A stretch of DNA of 64,000 nucleotides from Candidatus Peribacteria bacterium. Lineage in GTDB: Bacteria; Patescibacteriota; Gracilibacteria; UBA1369; 2-02-FULL-48-14. Below are positions 26,469 to 36,149 of the stretch, one piece after another. Made by a program: the position numbers and the translations under genes. The DNA lies in NCBI GenBank assembly GCA_943357175.1, contig CALRGE010000003.1:1-64000 (forward strand), read 5' to 3'. Within the stretch, counting starts at the first letter, position 1, and every line of letters begins with the position of its first letter. A model generated the notes under the pieces. That model had not been told where the DNA came from. It did not search any database and saw only the letters and a program-made list of their open reading frames with translations.

Positions 26469-27231
26469 CCGTAAGAGGGAAAATAACTAGGGCATTGAAA
26501 ATTCTTTTTGAACGTTTTATTGGATTTAGAAACAAGCGCCAAAGCCATTCTAATCCAATATTTCTGATAAAATTCGGAGCTCTTTTGATATTACCTGAGA
26601 AAAAATCAAATGAACCTCCAACACACATTGCAATTGATAAATTATCAAGTTTATCAAAATATTTAGAAACAAATATCTCTTGTTTTGGAGCTCCATATGC
26701 AACAAATAAAATATCTGCATTGCTTGATTTCACTAATTCAAATGCCTTTTCAGATGGGTCAATATTAGAAAATCCAGCAATTTTTAAATTACTATGAGCA
26801 TTTTTAAAATAATTTGCAGTTTTTTCTGCAGAATTTCCAAATGCTCCTAAGAAAAAAACTGATTTATTATTTAATTCAGCCCAAGAAACAAGGATTAACA
26901 TAAAATCTGATCCATGAATAATTTCAGGAAATATTTTTTTAAAAGGTCGTTTCCAAAATAGGAAAATCAACAAAAAAGGGAAATAAAAAAGTACTCTGAG
27001 AAATTTCGATTTAAACTTCAATAATGTGCTAACAAGTTGCAAGCCATGACCATCTGGTAACATTAAATCACCCTGAAAAAGTGCAGTTTTATACTCAGGA
27101 TTTCTTTCTGACTCTAATAGAATTTCTGGATTTGGAGTGTAAATTTTCAATCTTTTTTCACCAAGTACAGAAATTGCTGAAGTTAAATTGATTGTATTAA
27201 TCGGAATGTCAAAAATTTTATAACTATTCAT
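26449..27231 (-). CDS. WecG/TagA/CpsF-family glycosyltransferase (GT26)
   Basis: 260 residues. The family signature is clear: TPNPEILLESERNPEYKTAL, then LPDGHGLQLVS, ADILFVAYGAPKQE, and VGGSFDFFSGNIKRAPNFIRNIGLEWLWRL split over the C-terminal third. Members transfer ManNAc/ManNAcA or similar sugars to lipid-linked acceptors in wall-polymer or enterobacterial-antigen synthesis. It overlaps the upstream methyltransferase by 8 bases. Confidence 0.9.
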   Translation of the reverse strand: MNSYKIFDIPINTINLTSAISVLGEKRLKIYTPNPEILLESERNPEYKTALFQGDLMLPDGHGLQLVSTLLKFKSKFLRVLFYFPFLLIFLFWKRPFKKIFPEIIHGSDFMLILVSWAELNNKSVFFLGAFGNSAEKTANYFKNAHSNLKIAGFSNIDPSEKAFELVKSSNADILFVAYGAPKQEIFVSKYFDKLDNLSIAMCVGGSFDFFSGNIKRAPNFIRNIGLEWLWRLFLNPIKRSKRIFNALVIFPLTAIFSSR

Positions 27232-27904
27232 ATTTTGCTACTGATATTATATTTTTTGCTCTAAATATTCCTGAAACATTTGAACCATGATAGTAATCAT
27301 TTATTTTAACATTATAGCCGGAATCATGGAAAAGTTTTTGAAGCCGTTTTTTTGAAAAAGCATAATAATATCTCATTACTTTATTTTTCCATGGAATTAA
27401 TAGCCCAAAAAAACCGTACTTCGGCATTAAAATTGATAGCAGATAGAATAAAAAGTACTTTTTTTGTCTTAAATTCCAATTTGTCATAAAAATATATCCA
27501 CCTTTATTTAAATAATTTTTACAATTTTCCAAGGTTTCTCTCTGAAGTTCTCGAGGGATATGATGAAATGAAGCAATAAAAAAAATCGCATCAAATTTTT
27601 TCTTAAATTTCATTTTTTTTGAGAAATCCATTGCTTTAAATTCTTCATCAGGAAAATTCTTCTTAGCAAATTTCAACAATTCCACACTTTGATCAACTCC
27701 AAGATAAGATCTATATCCTTTTTTCCTTAAAAAAGTTAAGAGTCTACCATTGCCACAACCAAGATCTAAAACATCCGATTTTTTTTCATAAAATTTTTCA
27801 AAAATCTTGAATTCATCCCAAGGAAAATTTCTTGTTTCAGAAAATTCTGCAGCAATAGAATCATAGTCTTTCTTGACCTTTTCTGTAATTATATTAGAGT
27901 GCAT
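27224..27904 (-). CDS. Trm9/ALKBH8-like SAM-dependent methyltransferase
   Basis: 226 residues. Class I methyltransferase: LDLGCGNG (46-53), GVDQSVELLKFA with acidic motif II, FDAIFFIASFHHIP motif IV and the GGYIFMTNW strand. The N-terminal Y-x-x-I-A-x-x-F-S-x-T-R-x-x-P-W (14-29) and a late PWKNKVMRYYYAFSKKRL are hallmarks of Trm9/ALKBH8, which methylate cm5U to mcm5U at tRNA wobble position 34. It is divergent from an elp3 gene, whose enzyme makes cm5U, with 17 bases between starts, which supports that role. No Trm112-like partner is seen. A generic small-molecule methyltransferase is the alternative. Confidence 0.65.
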   Translation of the reverse strand: MHSNIITEKVKKDYDSIAAEFSETRNFPWDEFKIFEKFYEKKSDVLDLGCGNGRLLTFLRKKGYRSYLGVDQSVELLKFAKKNFPDEEFKAMDFSKKMKFKKKFDAIFFIASFHHIPRELQRETLENCKNYLNKGGYIFMTNWNLRQKKYFLFYLLSILMPKYGFFGLLIPWKNKVMRYYYAFSKKRLQKLFHDSGYNVKINDYYHGSNVSGIFRAKNIISVAKYE

Positions 27905-27921
27905 AAGCTAAACCCAATTCA

Positions 27922-29511
27922 ATGCAAATTATCAGTAAAGAGAATATCCTTAAGAATCTATTAAAACAAGCCTCCAAACTTTCTTTAAGAAGTGAAGAAG
28001 ATTTACATAAGTTAAAAAAAGCCTTCTCAAGAGAATTCAAAACAGATTTACCAACAAACTTCAGCCTTCAGGTGGCATATGAGGAATTGATAAAAGAAGG
28101 ATGGGAAGGTGACCCTGAGATACAAAGACTTGTAAGAAAAAGGAAAATACGAACATTATCTGGAGTGTCTGTGATAACTGTTCTTACAAAGCCATATTCT
28201 TGCCCAGGAAAATGCGTTTTTTGCCCAACGGAGCCAGGAATGCCAAAATCATATCTATCTAACGAACCCGGAGCCATGAGGGCAGTTCTTGATGATTTTC
28301 ATCCAAACGATCAAGTTACAACAAGAATATTAAGTTTAAAACTTCAAGGTCATGAAACAGAAAAAATTGAAATGATTGTATTAGGAGGCACTTTCTCTTC
28401 ATATAACAGGAAATATCAAAACGATTTTATTCGAGCGCTATTCAATGCATGTAACGAAAAAAAGGGTAAATCATTGAAAGAGGCACAAGAAATAAATGAA
28501 TCATCAAAAAACAGAATAATTGGACTTAGTCTTGAAACTCGACCAGATCACATAACAAAATCAGAAATCAAAAGAATGCGGAATTTAGGCTGCACGAAGG
28601 TTCAAATTGGAATCCAGCATACAGATAACGCAGTTCTTGAATACAACAAACGTGGAGAAACAATTGAAGATTCATATAAAGCTATCAAATTGATGAAAGA
28701 TGCAGGTTTGAAAATTGCGGTTCACATGATGCCAAACCTCCCGGGAAGCAATCCAGAAATGGATGTTCAAGCCTTAAAAGAAGTGTTTCAAAACCCGATG
28801 TTAAAACCAGATCATCTTAAAATTTATCCATGTGTTGTGACGCCATATTCAGAGCTTGAAATTTGGCACCGAGATGGGAAATTTGAAACTTACGATGATG
28901 AAACTCTTATTAGAATTCTAATCGAGATGAAAAAAGATATTCCTGAATATGTTAGAATTGAAAGACTTTTCAGAGATATTCCAGGAGAATCAATTATAAA
29001 TGGAAGTCAAAAAACTAACATGCGTCAACTGCTTGAAGAAATTATGAAAAGGGAAGGTGTTAAATGCAAATGTATCAGGTGTAGAGAGATAAAAGGGGAG
29101 AGCTATGACCCTGAAAAAACAGAGTTAAGGGTTCTAGAATATGATGCCTCAGATGGGAAAGAATTTTTCCTTTCATACAACCAAATTGAAAATGATAAAT
29201 TATGTTCACTTTTAAGGTTGCGTTTCAGCTCATACAGCCAAACAGGGAAGAAGCATTTCATAAAAGAATTGGAAGGTGCAAGCATCGTTAGAGAAGTCCA
29301 CACATACGGTTATCAAGTTAAAATCGGTAAAAAAACAGAAGACGCTTCTCAACACGCCGGACTCGGTAGAAAATTGATGCTTGAAGCTGAAAAAATTAGC
29401 AAAAAAGCTGGCTTCAATAAAATCGCCGTAATTTCAGGAGTGGGTACTAGAAATTATTACAGAAAATGGGGATACGAGTTGGAGGGGACTTATATGACTA
29501 AGCAGCTTTAG
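27922..29511 (+). CDS. elp3: Elp3-family tRNA uridine(34) carboxymethyl transferase (radical SAM + acetyltransferase)
   Basis: 529 residues. The radical SAM cluster motif CPGKCVFCP (C94, C98, C101) is followed by VLGGTFSSY and GLSLETRPDHI. Conserved cysteines in KCKCIRCREIKG link to the C-terminal acetyl-CoA domain (about 440-529) with QHAGLGRKLM and a terminal GTRNYYRKWGYELEGTYM. This is the domain order of Elp3, which uses acetyl-CoA and radical SAM chemistry to make 5-carboxymethyluridine at tRNA position 34; bacterial homologues (e.g. Dehalococcoides) act without the rest of Elongator. Bacteria usually use MnmE/MnmG for this position. The 3' end overlaps a convergent gene by 14 bases. Confidence 0.92.
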   Translation: MQIISKENILKNLLKQASKLSLRSEEDLHKLKKAFSREFKTDLPTNFSLQVAYEELIKEGWEGDPEIQRLVRKRKIRTLSGVSVITVLTKPYSCPGKCVFCPTEPGMPKSYLSNEPGAMRAVLDDFHPNDQVTTRILSLKLQGHETEKIEMIVLGGTFSSYNRKYQNDFIRALFNACNEKKGKSLKEAQEINESSKNRIIGLSLETRPDHITKSEIKRMRNLGCTKVQIGIQHTDNAVLEYNKRGETIEDSYKAIKLMKDAGLKIAVHMMPNLPGSNPEMDVQALKEVFQNPMLKPDHLKIYPCVVTPYSELEIWHRDGKFETYDDETLIRILIEMKKDIPEYVRIERLFRDIPGESIINGSQKTNMRQLLEEIMKREGVKCKCIRCREIKGESYDPEKTELRVLEYDASDGKEFFLSYNQIENDKLCSLLRLRFSSYSQTGKKHFIKELEGASIVREVHTYGYQVKIGKKTEDASQHAGLGRKLMLEAEKISKKAGFNKIAVISGVGTRNYYRKWGYELEGTYMTKQL

Positions 29512-32500
29512 CAGCATCTGCCGCTTCCTTTTCAGCAAGTTTTTTATCAATTTCAGCTTCTGCAGATATAATTGACTCTAAATCTTCATCACTTATTGAT
29601 GCAACTTCATCACCCTTTACATCAAAAATTGCCATATTTTTCACTTCAGCACTTCCTAATGAGTAAACTTCATAACCAAGAACGCCCTTTCGCTTAATTT
29701 TAACAACAGCTTTTTCCTCTTTCATCAGCTCATCAAGCAATCCATCAGCAGTATCAAATTTCATCACTTCATATTTAGTCTTCATTTCAGCAGGCGAAAT
29801 AATCTCAAATTCCTCCATTTCCTGAGTCATTCGTTTCTCAATTTCCTCTGACAATATATAACCATTATAAATAAGTGTAGCAATGTCATAAACATCTTTA
29901 ACTGCCCATGCCACAAGAAGCACACCAATAATATCTCCAATTGGAAGCGGACCATCAATAGCTGCTGTCACTCCGGCTCCAACAACTTTTGTACCAACTG
30001 AAGCCGCTAATTTTTTTATAATCTTTCCACACCCTGTTGCAAGTAAATCTTTAGTAAATTTGCCAATTGCACTGTTTCCAATTGCAACACTTACACCTTT
30101 TACAGCTTCTTTCGCTAAAACCTTCTGAACCACTTTAGTGCCAGCTAAACCATAAACTGATCTCAATGTAGTAACCAATGTTACATCTTGCAGTAAACCG
30201 GAAACTCCCTCCTCAATAATCTCATTCCCATTTGGAAATTTAGCGACATATGAATCAATAAATTTAGAAATAGGCTCACTAAATCCAAGCGCTGCAGCAA
30301 TTCCTCCGAAAATTGAGAAAATTGGAATTAATCTTTTGTCCAACTTTGCACCCAACATTGCTGCGCCCTTCATACCTGTAAGAAATGTTAATACAGCGGC
30401 AAATTCTTCTGCAACAATCTCTCTTAATTTATCCTTATCATCTGTTGTTGAAAGCTTATAAAAAAGATTCACCGTATATGCAATACCAAATACTTCAAGA
30501 ACTGGCTGTGCAAATTTTAGTACATCTTTAATCTTATCAAATTTAATTACTTTCCCAACTTTCTCTGCAGCTAATTTAATTTTAGAAATTACTCCAGGAT
30601 CATCAACTAATTTTATAATTTTACCATTTAATTTATATTGAAATTTACCACCTGGTAGTTCTTCACGAATCAATCTATTTATTACGGATCCAGAACCATC
30701 AGTAGGATTTAAATATTTTTTAAAATCAGCTAATTTTACTCCATTAAATAATTTATCAAGATCTGCTACTTCTTTTGTAGTAAAGACAACATTTTCTGTT
30801 AAAGATTTAACAAACTTATCAAAGAGTTCTGGCTTTGCTTTCCCCATATCGAATAATCTCAATAACAATCTTTTATGCTCAATCAATTTTTTTGTATCAA
30901 TTAATACAGGATTTGTACTACCTTTAATATTATCAATCTTCAAAAGTAATTTATCTAAAGCTTCAATCCTACCTGTTGGCGGCACTCCATCATCAAAATA
31001 TTCCAATGCTTTTTTAATTTCATCATCATTCTGCAACATGTGTAGTAATTCATCTACATCATTTATTTTAGATATTCCATGAAGATATCTACGCAGAGTG
31101 GAATCTGTATCCATTTTATCAATATATTTCTTTGCTGTAGCTAACCTCTGCTTAATGTCAGTTGCATCAAGATCGCCAGATAATAACTTAATAAATAACT
31201 CATCAGGAGTAAATTCAAAGGCTTTCTTAAATTTGAATGCATCAATCGTAAGAATACCAAGTTGAAATGGTACCTTCACCGGCCCCGTCACAATATTCTT
31301 AGCAGCAATCCAAACAATTTTTCCAGGACTTAGATTTGCTGTAGTTGCATATTCAGTTAAAGCACCGGCAACTTGGGTAAAGGCCAAAACATAGACAATC
31401 GTATCAGTTTCATCATCAACAAGTTCCTGCATTTCCCAACCAATAACCTTTAATACATTTCCACAAACACCAACTAAAACAAATTCACCACCTTCCATAA
31501 GATCTTCCATGTTTAACTCCTTAATATCTTCATTACCCTCACGAACACGAGTTTCGTTTGCAGATACAATTGCGTTATTGATTTTAAACTTAAGATCAAC
31601 TATCTCCTTCTTTAATGTTTCATATTCAGCCTTAGTTTTTTCCGTCCATGGTTTTTCTTCCTTATGGTCAACGAGAAAATCATTAAAATCAGCAACTTGT
31701 CCCTGCATTTCTTCAAATGCTTCATGATCTTTAGACATTCCAGAATCCACATTTCCAAGCATATATTCTCTTGCTCGTTTCAGATCTCCATATTCCATAT
31801 TATCATCCGCATCTGGTGGCCAACCAATTGCTGCCTCCATTTGAACTAACATATTACCCCAAACTGAATCAACACTAGAATCTAAGAGTTGGATATCATC
31901 AATTAATTTTCTATTCATTTCAATAATTTCATCAGGATGTTCTTCGGGATTAGATAATTTATCCCCATATTCTTTCAATTCTTCTTTACTCTCTGCCTTA
32001 TGTTTTGAAACATCTTCTTGTTGACCGCTAGTTAAATCACTCTGATCAACCTCAAATATAATTCCGCGCTCTAATCCAGAAATCATCACTTGCCCTACAG
32101 TCATTTTTGAAAGGTCACTTGTTGTTGATTTTATATCATCTAAATAAAAGTCTTTAATTCTTGCGCGAATTTTCTCTTCTGATTCTTTTGATGAGCCAAA
32201 TGAAAACATTGAAGACGATTTTCCATCAATAAATTCGTTAAAGTTCATTCTTGATATTGCTGTAACTCTATCAACATCAGTATCAAGTATAGTTGCTAAT
32301 TTTTTATATTTGACCTTATCTTCAACTGAAATTGCTCCGTACAAAATTGAATTCATCGCATTTTGAAATTCACCGTCTGCTGCAGAAGTTAATGCCTCGA
32401 TATATCTTGAATTGATCCAAGAATTGTTGTCTTTTGAAAGGTAATTTCTAACTTCTTCCATTCCCAATATTTGACCGGCAACGAATGCTCCACCGGCAGC

Positions 32501-33241
32501 CATTAATCCAACTTTTGCTCCAGTAGCAACTAAACCTGATCCGCTTTCTCCTTCCTTTTTTTCATCAGAAAATAATTTTTTATACATCCAAATTCCACCA
32601 ACTGCCGCACCTGCAAATGCAAATAGACCAACTACAGTTTTATTTTTTTCAGCAAAATCCTTAACTCCATCGACAAAAGAATCATTTGAGTCTTTAGATT
32701 TTTCATCATCTTTAGATTTTTTTTCACCAGAAATAACATCCATCATAACATGACCGGCTGTCGCTAATTCCTTCGATTTTTTCTTTGCAGCATCAAATCC
32801 TTCAGACAGAAACCACTTTGAAACTGGAGAATCAGTATTTTTCTGTATATAAACCAGTGCTGTAACAAATGACCTGGAAAATGATTTCTTTTCAAAAGTA
32901 AATCCGTCAATAATATCCATTGGAGAATCACATTTTTCTCCTTTAATTAATTGTATTGCTAGAAAAATTTCAGTAGCTGCAGATATTGTTTCCTTCATTT
33001 GGTCATTAAATGCATCAACATTTTCAATTTTATCTAAAAGTGAAATATCAGTACTGTTAAAAACCTTATCCAATGAATCAAGTAATAGTTTTTCACGTTC
33101 ATCTGCAGAATTTTTTTGACTATCAAGTGAACGCTTAAATTCATCTAGTTTATCACTAGTATCGGGGGAGGAAGGAGCATCACTAAGTTTATCGATTTTT
33201 TCTGCTCCAGTTATTCCTGTATTTTGATTAGTAGTTGCCAT
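29498..33241 (-). CDS. Large hypothetical protein with several hydrophobic segments
   Basis: 1247 residues, unrecognised. The N-terminal 200 residues are polar and rich in Asp/Ser/Lys. Gly/Ala-rich hydrophobic segments follow near 205-222 and 243-262. A mostly helical, highly charged middle (about 280-900) contains two more possible membrane stretches near 585-610 and 625-655. Gly/Ala-rich hydrophobic stretches recur at about 935-1000 and 1080-1150. The end is acidic and helical (EIDKKLAEKEAADAAKAA). There is no signal peptide, Cys pair or enzyme motif I can name. It may be a membrane-associated structural or secretion-related protein; it stands alone as a transcript. Confidence 0.7.
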   Translation of the reverse strand: MATTNQNTGITGAEKIDKLSDAPSSPDTSDKLDEFKRSLDSQKNSADEREKLLLDSLDKVFNSTDISLLDKIENVDAFNDQMKETISAATEIFLAIQLIKGEKCDSPMDIIDGFTFEKKSFSRSFVTALVYIQKNTDSPVSKWFLSEGFDAAKKKSKELATAGHVMMDVISGEKKSKDDEKSKDSNDSFVDGVKDFAEKNKTVVGLFAFAGAAVGGIWMYKKLFSDEKKEGESGSGLVATGAKVGLMAAGGAFVAGQILGMEEVRNYLSKDNNSWINSRYIEALTSAADGEFQNAMNSILYGAISVEDKVKYKKLATILDTDVDRVTAISRMNFNEFIDGKSSSMFSFGSSKESEEKIRARIKDFYLDDIKSTTSDLSKMTVGQVMISGLERGIIFEVDQSDLTSGQQEDVSKHKAESKEELKEYGDKLSNPEEHPDEIIEMNRKLIDDIQLLDSSVDSVWGNMLVQMEAAIGWPPDADDNMEYGDLKRAREYMLGNVDSGMSKDHEAFEEMQGQVADFNDFLVDHKEEKPWTEKTKAEYETLKKEIVDLKFKINNAIVSANETRVREGNEDIKELNMEDLMEGGEFVLVGVCGNVLKVIGWEMQELVDDETDTIVYVLAFTQVAGALTEYATTANLSPGKIVWIAAKNIVTGPVKVPFQLGILTIDAFKFKKAFEFTPDELFIKLLSGDLDATDIKQRLATAKKYIDKMDTDSTLRRYLHGISKINDVDELLHMLQNDDEIKKALEYFDDGVPPTGRIEALDKLLLKIDNIKGSTNPVLIDTKKLIEHKRLLLRLFDMGKAKPELFDKFVKSLTENVVFTTKEVADLDKLFNGVKLADFKKYLNPTDGSGSVINRLIREELPGGKFQYKLNGKIIKLVDDPGVISKIKLAAEKVGKVIKFDKIKDVLKFAQPVLEVFGIAYTVNLFYKLSTTDDKDKLREIVAEEFAAVLTFLTGMKGAAMLGAKLDKRLIPIFSIFGGIAAALGFSEPISKFIDSYVAKFPNGNEIIEEGVSGLLQDVTLVTTLRSVYGLAGTKVVQKVLAKEAVKGVSVAIGNSAIGKFTKDLLATGCGKIIKKLAASVGTKVVGAGVTAAIDGPLPIGDIIGVLLVAWAVKDVYDIATLIYNGYILSEEIEKRMTQEMEEFEIISPAEMKTKYEVMKFDTADGLLDELMKEEKAVVKIKRKGVLGYEVYSLGSAEVKNMAIFDVKGDEVASISDEDLESIISAEAEIDKKLAEKEAADAAKAA

Positions 33242-33315
33242 ACATAAATTAGATCAGATTATTATATCATAATTATGAGGCTAAGTGAATAGCAGGTGAG
33301 TATAGTAAGCCTAAA

Positions 33316-33357
33316 CACAGAGTCCCGCACAATATATCTTGCGCGGACCTCTTTGTG
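33316..33357 (-). terminator. Imperfect GC-rich hairpin after the gene at 33384-34004
   Basis: CACAGAGTCCCGCACA pairs imperfectly with TGCGCGGACCTCTTTGTG across an AATATATCT loop, the only GC-rich stem in a 142-base gap. On the minus strand it follows the stop at 33384, so it may end that transcript. The T-run after it is weak (TTTAGGCTT), so a structured RNA or processing site is possible. Confidence 0.45.
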
Positions 33358-33383
33358 CATAAAATCAGTTTTCAGGGTAGAAC

Positions 33384-34004
33384 CTATATGGAAGTCCTAG
33401 GATTGAATAATTTTATTTCTTTAATAAAATCCTCTTCTGTTAACAATTTAATTTTCTCTTCAGCTGGAACTTTACGTAAATTCATGTAGATATTTAAAAT
33501 TTCTTGAGACAACTCAGAGTTCATACAGACTAAATATACTGGTCCTAGTGAAAAGTTTTTATATTTTCCATACTTTAAATTGAAGTTATTTATCAATCCT
33601 ATTCTATTTTTTGGATAGAAAGTATCAACACCAAAAATACCTTCGGCGTGGTAAACTTGAAAATCTACTCTATTACGATACGAAAATTCTCGTTCTTTAT
33701 GTACACATATTTCACCAAAATATTTTACAAGAATATTCTGCATTTTATCCTCATGTGATTTAGCTCTATCATTAAGTGTTTTATTTAATTCAGACCTAAC
33801 CTGACCTTTTGTATAATCCTCAATACCAAATCCGAACTTTTTTCTAAACATTGGAATCCCTCCATATAACCTTCTTATTGTTTCAGGATCAGGTAAATAA
33901 TCCGTAAATTGAAAATCATGTTGTCTAGGATAATCACCATTTTCAGATCGAAATTTTTCAACTGCTTCTAATACTGTAGCATCATTCCATTTAGCTTTTT
34001 TCAT
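33384..34004 (-). CDS. Possible nuclease with homing-endonuclease-associated helical repeat
   Basis: 206 residues from the ATG at 34004 (MKKAKWND); an upstream ATG at 34073 adds a hydrophobic leader that looks untranslated. Residues 8-55 resemble the DNA-binding repeats linked to HNH homing enzymes: YPRQHDF, then LPDPETIRRLYGGIPMFRKKFGF. Residues 85-140 (VHKEREFSYRNRVDFQVY, then GIFGVDTFYPKNR) could be a PD-(D/E)xK-like core with an acidic residue on adjacent strands. Neither domain is certain. Single gene with its own hairpin downstream. Confidence 0.5.
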   Translation of the reverse strand: MKKAKWNDATVLEAVEKFRSENGDYPRQHDFQFTDYLPDPETIRRLYGGIPMFRKKFGFGIEDYTKGQVRSELNKTLNDRAKSHEDKMQNILVKYFGEICVHKEREFSYRNRVDFQVYHAEGIFGVDTFYPKNRIGLINNFNLKYGKYKNFSLGPVYLVCMNSELSQEILNIYMNLRKVPAEEKIKLLTEEDFIKEIKLFNPRTSI

Positions 34005-34099
34005 AATATTTATATAAATCAAAATCAATATAACCGAAGTATATTCAATGTAAATATCTCCGTTTATACGCATTATTATTATAAAAACGACTTACTTTA

Positions 34100-36142
34100 T
34101 TACACCTCTGCTATTTCCGTCTGCGACTCTATTTTAGCGATTTTCTTCGCAAGAGCCTGATAAGACTTCAAATCAATGTCTTCATTTACAAGTCGCTCAG
34201 CGCATGATCTCACGCGATCTAAAAGTTCTTTGTCGCTGAATGTTGCCATTCTTAGATCAGGAATTCCACTTTGTTTTACTCCATAAATTTCTCCGGGGCC
34301 ACGAATTTTTAAATCCATTTCAGCCAAATCAAAACCCGAAGTATATTGAACCATGAATTTTAATCTTTGCAAGGCGTCATCTGAGTTTGAATCTGTAAAC
34401 AGGAAGCAATAGGACTGATTTGAGCCCCTTCCAACCCTTCCCCTAAACTGATGGAGTTGTGCCAAACCAAATCTATCAGCACCTTCAATCATCATAATCG
34501 ACGCATTGGGAACGTCTATTCCAACTTCAATCACGGAAGTTGAAACCAAGATATTAATTTCTCCCGCAGAAAAAGCTTTCATAACTGCCTCCTTTTCATC
34601 ACCTTTCATTCGTCCATGTAAAAGCGCCAACTTATGCTGTGGAAATATTTCTTTCGAAAGTCTTTCATATTCGAGCGTCGCAGCCTTCACTTGAATTGCT
34701 TCAGATTCTTCAATCAAAGGGCAAACAATAAAAACCTGATGACCCTTCGCAACTTGATCTGATACCCAAAACTCCGCATCTTTTCGCTTAGCCTCAGGCA
34801 CAAGTCTTGTGACAATTGGAGTTCTACCTGGAGGCAATTCATCTAAAATTGATAAATCTTGATCACCATAAATAGTTAGTGCCATTGTTCGAGGAATAGG
34901 AGTCGCAGATAAATTTAAAAGATGAGGAAAGCCCTGAGTTTTAAGTTTTGCTCGCTGTTTCACACCAAAACGATGTTGTTCATCAATCACAACGAGCCCA
35001 AGTTTTGGGAATGTAATTCCTTCTTGAATCAGTGCATGCGTTCCAATAACAAGATCACAGGTTCCCGTGGCCATTTGTGTTACAACGGCATCATGCTCAC
35101 TTGCAGACATTGATCCGGTTAACATTTGTATATTAAAAGCAAAATCCGCAAATAAATTCACTAAATTTTTGTAATGCTGTTTTGCAAGAATTTCAGTCGG
35201 CGCCATCAAAACACATTGATATCCGGATTTAATCATTGCAAAAATCACCGCTGCCGCAACTGCCGTTTTACCCGAACCCACATCCCCTTGAACTAATCTA
35301 AGCATTGGAAAATCACGACTAATATCAGTAAAAATTTCTTCAATCGTGCGTTTTTGTGCTCCAGTTAATTCAAATGGAAGTGCTGAATAAAATTCAACCA
35401 TGTCAAGTTTTGTACTAAACCGTTTTTTCTCACCGGTAAAACCTTCTTGCCACCATTTTTTTCGTCGCAGTGCCATAAATTGCAACATAAATAACTCATC
35501 AAATGCCAATCTTTCACGAGCTTTCTTCAAAAACTCTTCATCTTTAGCAAAATGAACATGATAAATTGCGTCTGCAAAACTGAGTAAACCCTCCCCTTGC
35601 AAAACCCAAGACGGAAGATATTCATCAAAATATTTTGCATATGGCAAAACGTGGAATATCTTTTCCCTAAGCCATTTTGAAGTAATTTCCTCACTCTCGG
35701 GATAAACAGGAACAATTCGACCGGTATGCAACAAAATCGATGAGGGTTTTTCATATTTGGGACTCACCATTACAATCCTTCCCTGCTCAAATTTCGCCTT
35801 TCCTGTTAAAATAATTTGACTACCTTTGAAAAACATCTGTTTCAAATGTCTTTGATTGAACCACATAACAGAAATTTCTCCAGTATCATCCCCAACAACT
35901 GCCCTCGTAATCACTCCCCCGGCCCTTGTTGGCAAAGTCATAATAGTTTTAATTTTTACCTCCAAAACATTCACTTCATCAGTCTTCAATTCATTAATTT
36001 TTGTAAATTCCTGCTCGTCTCTATAAGCGCGCGGGAAATATGTCAAAAGATCTCCCAAAGTCTTAATTCCCATCTCCTTAAGCTTCACTATATAGGAGTC
36101 CTTGGTCTTCAACATAGCGGAATCAAGTCTTTGATCTAGCAT
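34100..36142 (-). CDS. recG: ATP-dependent DNA helicase RecG
   Basis: 680 residues. The N-terminal wedge OB-domain (about 60-160) contains VVGDDTGEISVMWFNQRHL. Superfamily 2 motifs follow: QGDVGSGKTAVAAA (Walker A), IDEQHRFGVKQR (DEQH box), LSATPIPRTMALT, VSTSVIEVGIDVPNA and FRGRVGRG. RecG remodels stalled forks and Holliday junctions. It lies 7 bases after tyrS in the same direction. Confidence 0.96.
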   Translation of the reverse strand: MLDQRLDSAMLKTKDSYIVKLKEMGIKTLGDLLTYFPRAYRDEQEFTKINELKTDEVNVLEVKIKTIMTLPTRAGGVITRAVVGDDTGEISVMWFNQRHLKQMFFKGSQIILTGKAKFEQGRIVMVSPKYEKPSSILLHTGRIVPVYPESEEITSKWLREKIFHVLPYAKYFDEYLPSWVLQGEGLLSFADAIYHVHFAKDEEFLKKARERLAFDELFMLQFMALRRKKWWQEGFTGEKKRFSTKLDMVEFYSALPFELTGAQKRTIEEIFTDISRDFPMLRLVQGDVGSGKTAVAAAVIFAMIKSGYQCVLMAPTEILAKQHYKNLVNLFADFAFNIQMLTGSMSASEHDAVVTQMATGTCDLVIGTHALIQEGITFPKLGLVVIDEQHRFGVKQRAKLKTQGFPHLLNLSATPIPRTMALTIYGDQDLSILDELPPGRTPIVTRLVPEAKRKDAEFWVSDQVAKGHQVFIVCPLIEESEAIQVKAATLEYERLSKEIFPQHKLALLHGRMKGDEKEAVMKAFSAGEINILVSTSVIEVGIDVPNASIMMIEGADRFGLAQLHQFRGRVGRGSNQSYCFLFTDSNSDDALQRLKFMVQYTSGFDLAEMDLKIRGPGEIYGVKQSGIPDLRMATFSDKELLDRVRSCAERLVNEDIDLKSYQALAKKIAKIESQTEIAEV

Positions 36143-36149
36143 AGGCGAA

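Noticed and set aside
32519-33241. Phage or toxin origin of the large orphan gene
   Set aside because: No phage neighbours, no immunity gene, no toxin motif; base composition matches its surroundings.
33316-33357. tRNA-like or riboswitch reading of the GC-rich hairpin
   Set aside because: A single imperfect stem without the arms of a tRNA or a known aptamer core.
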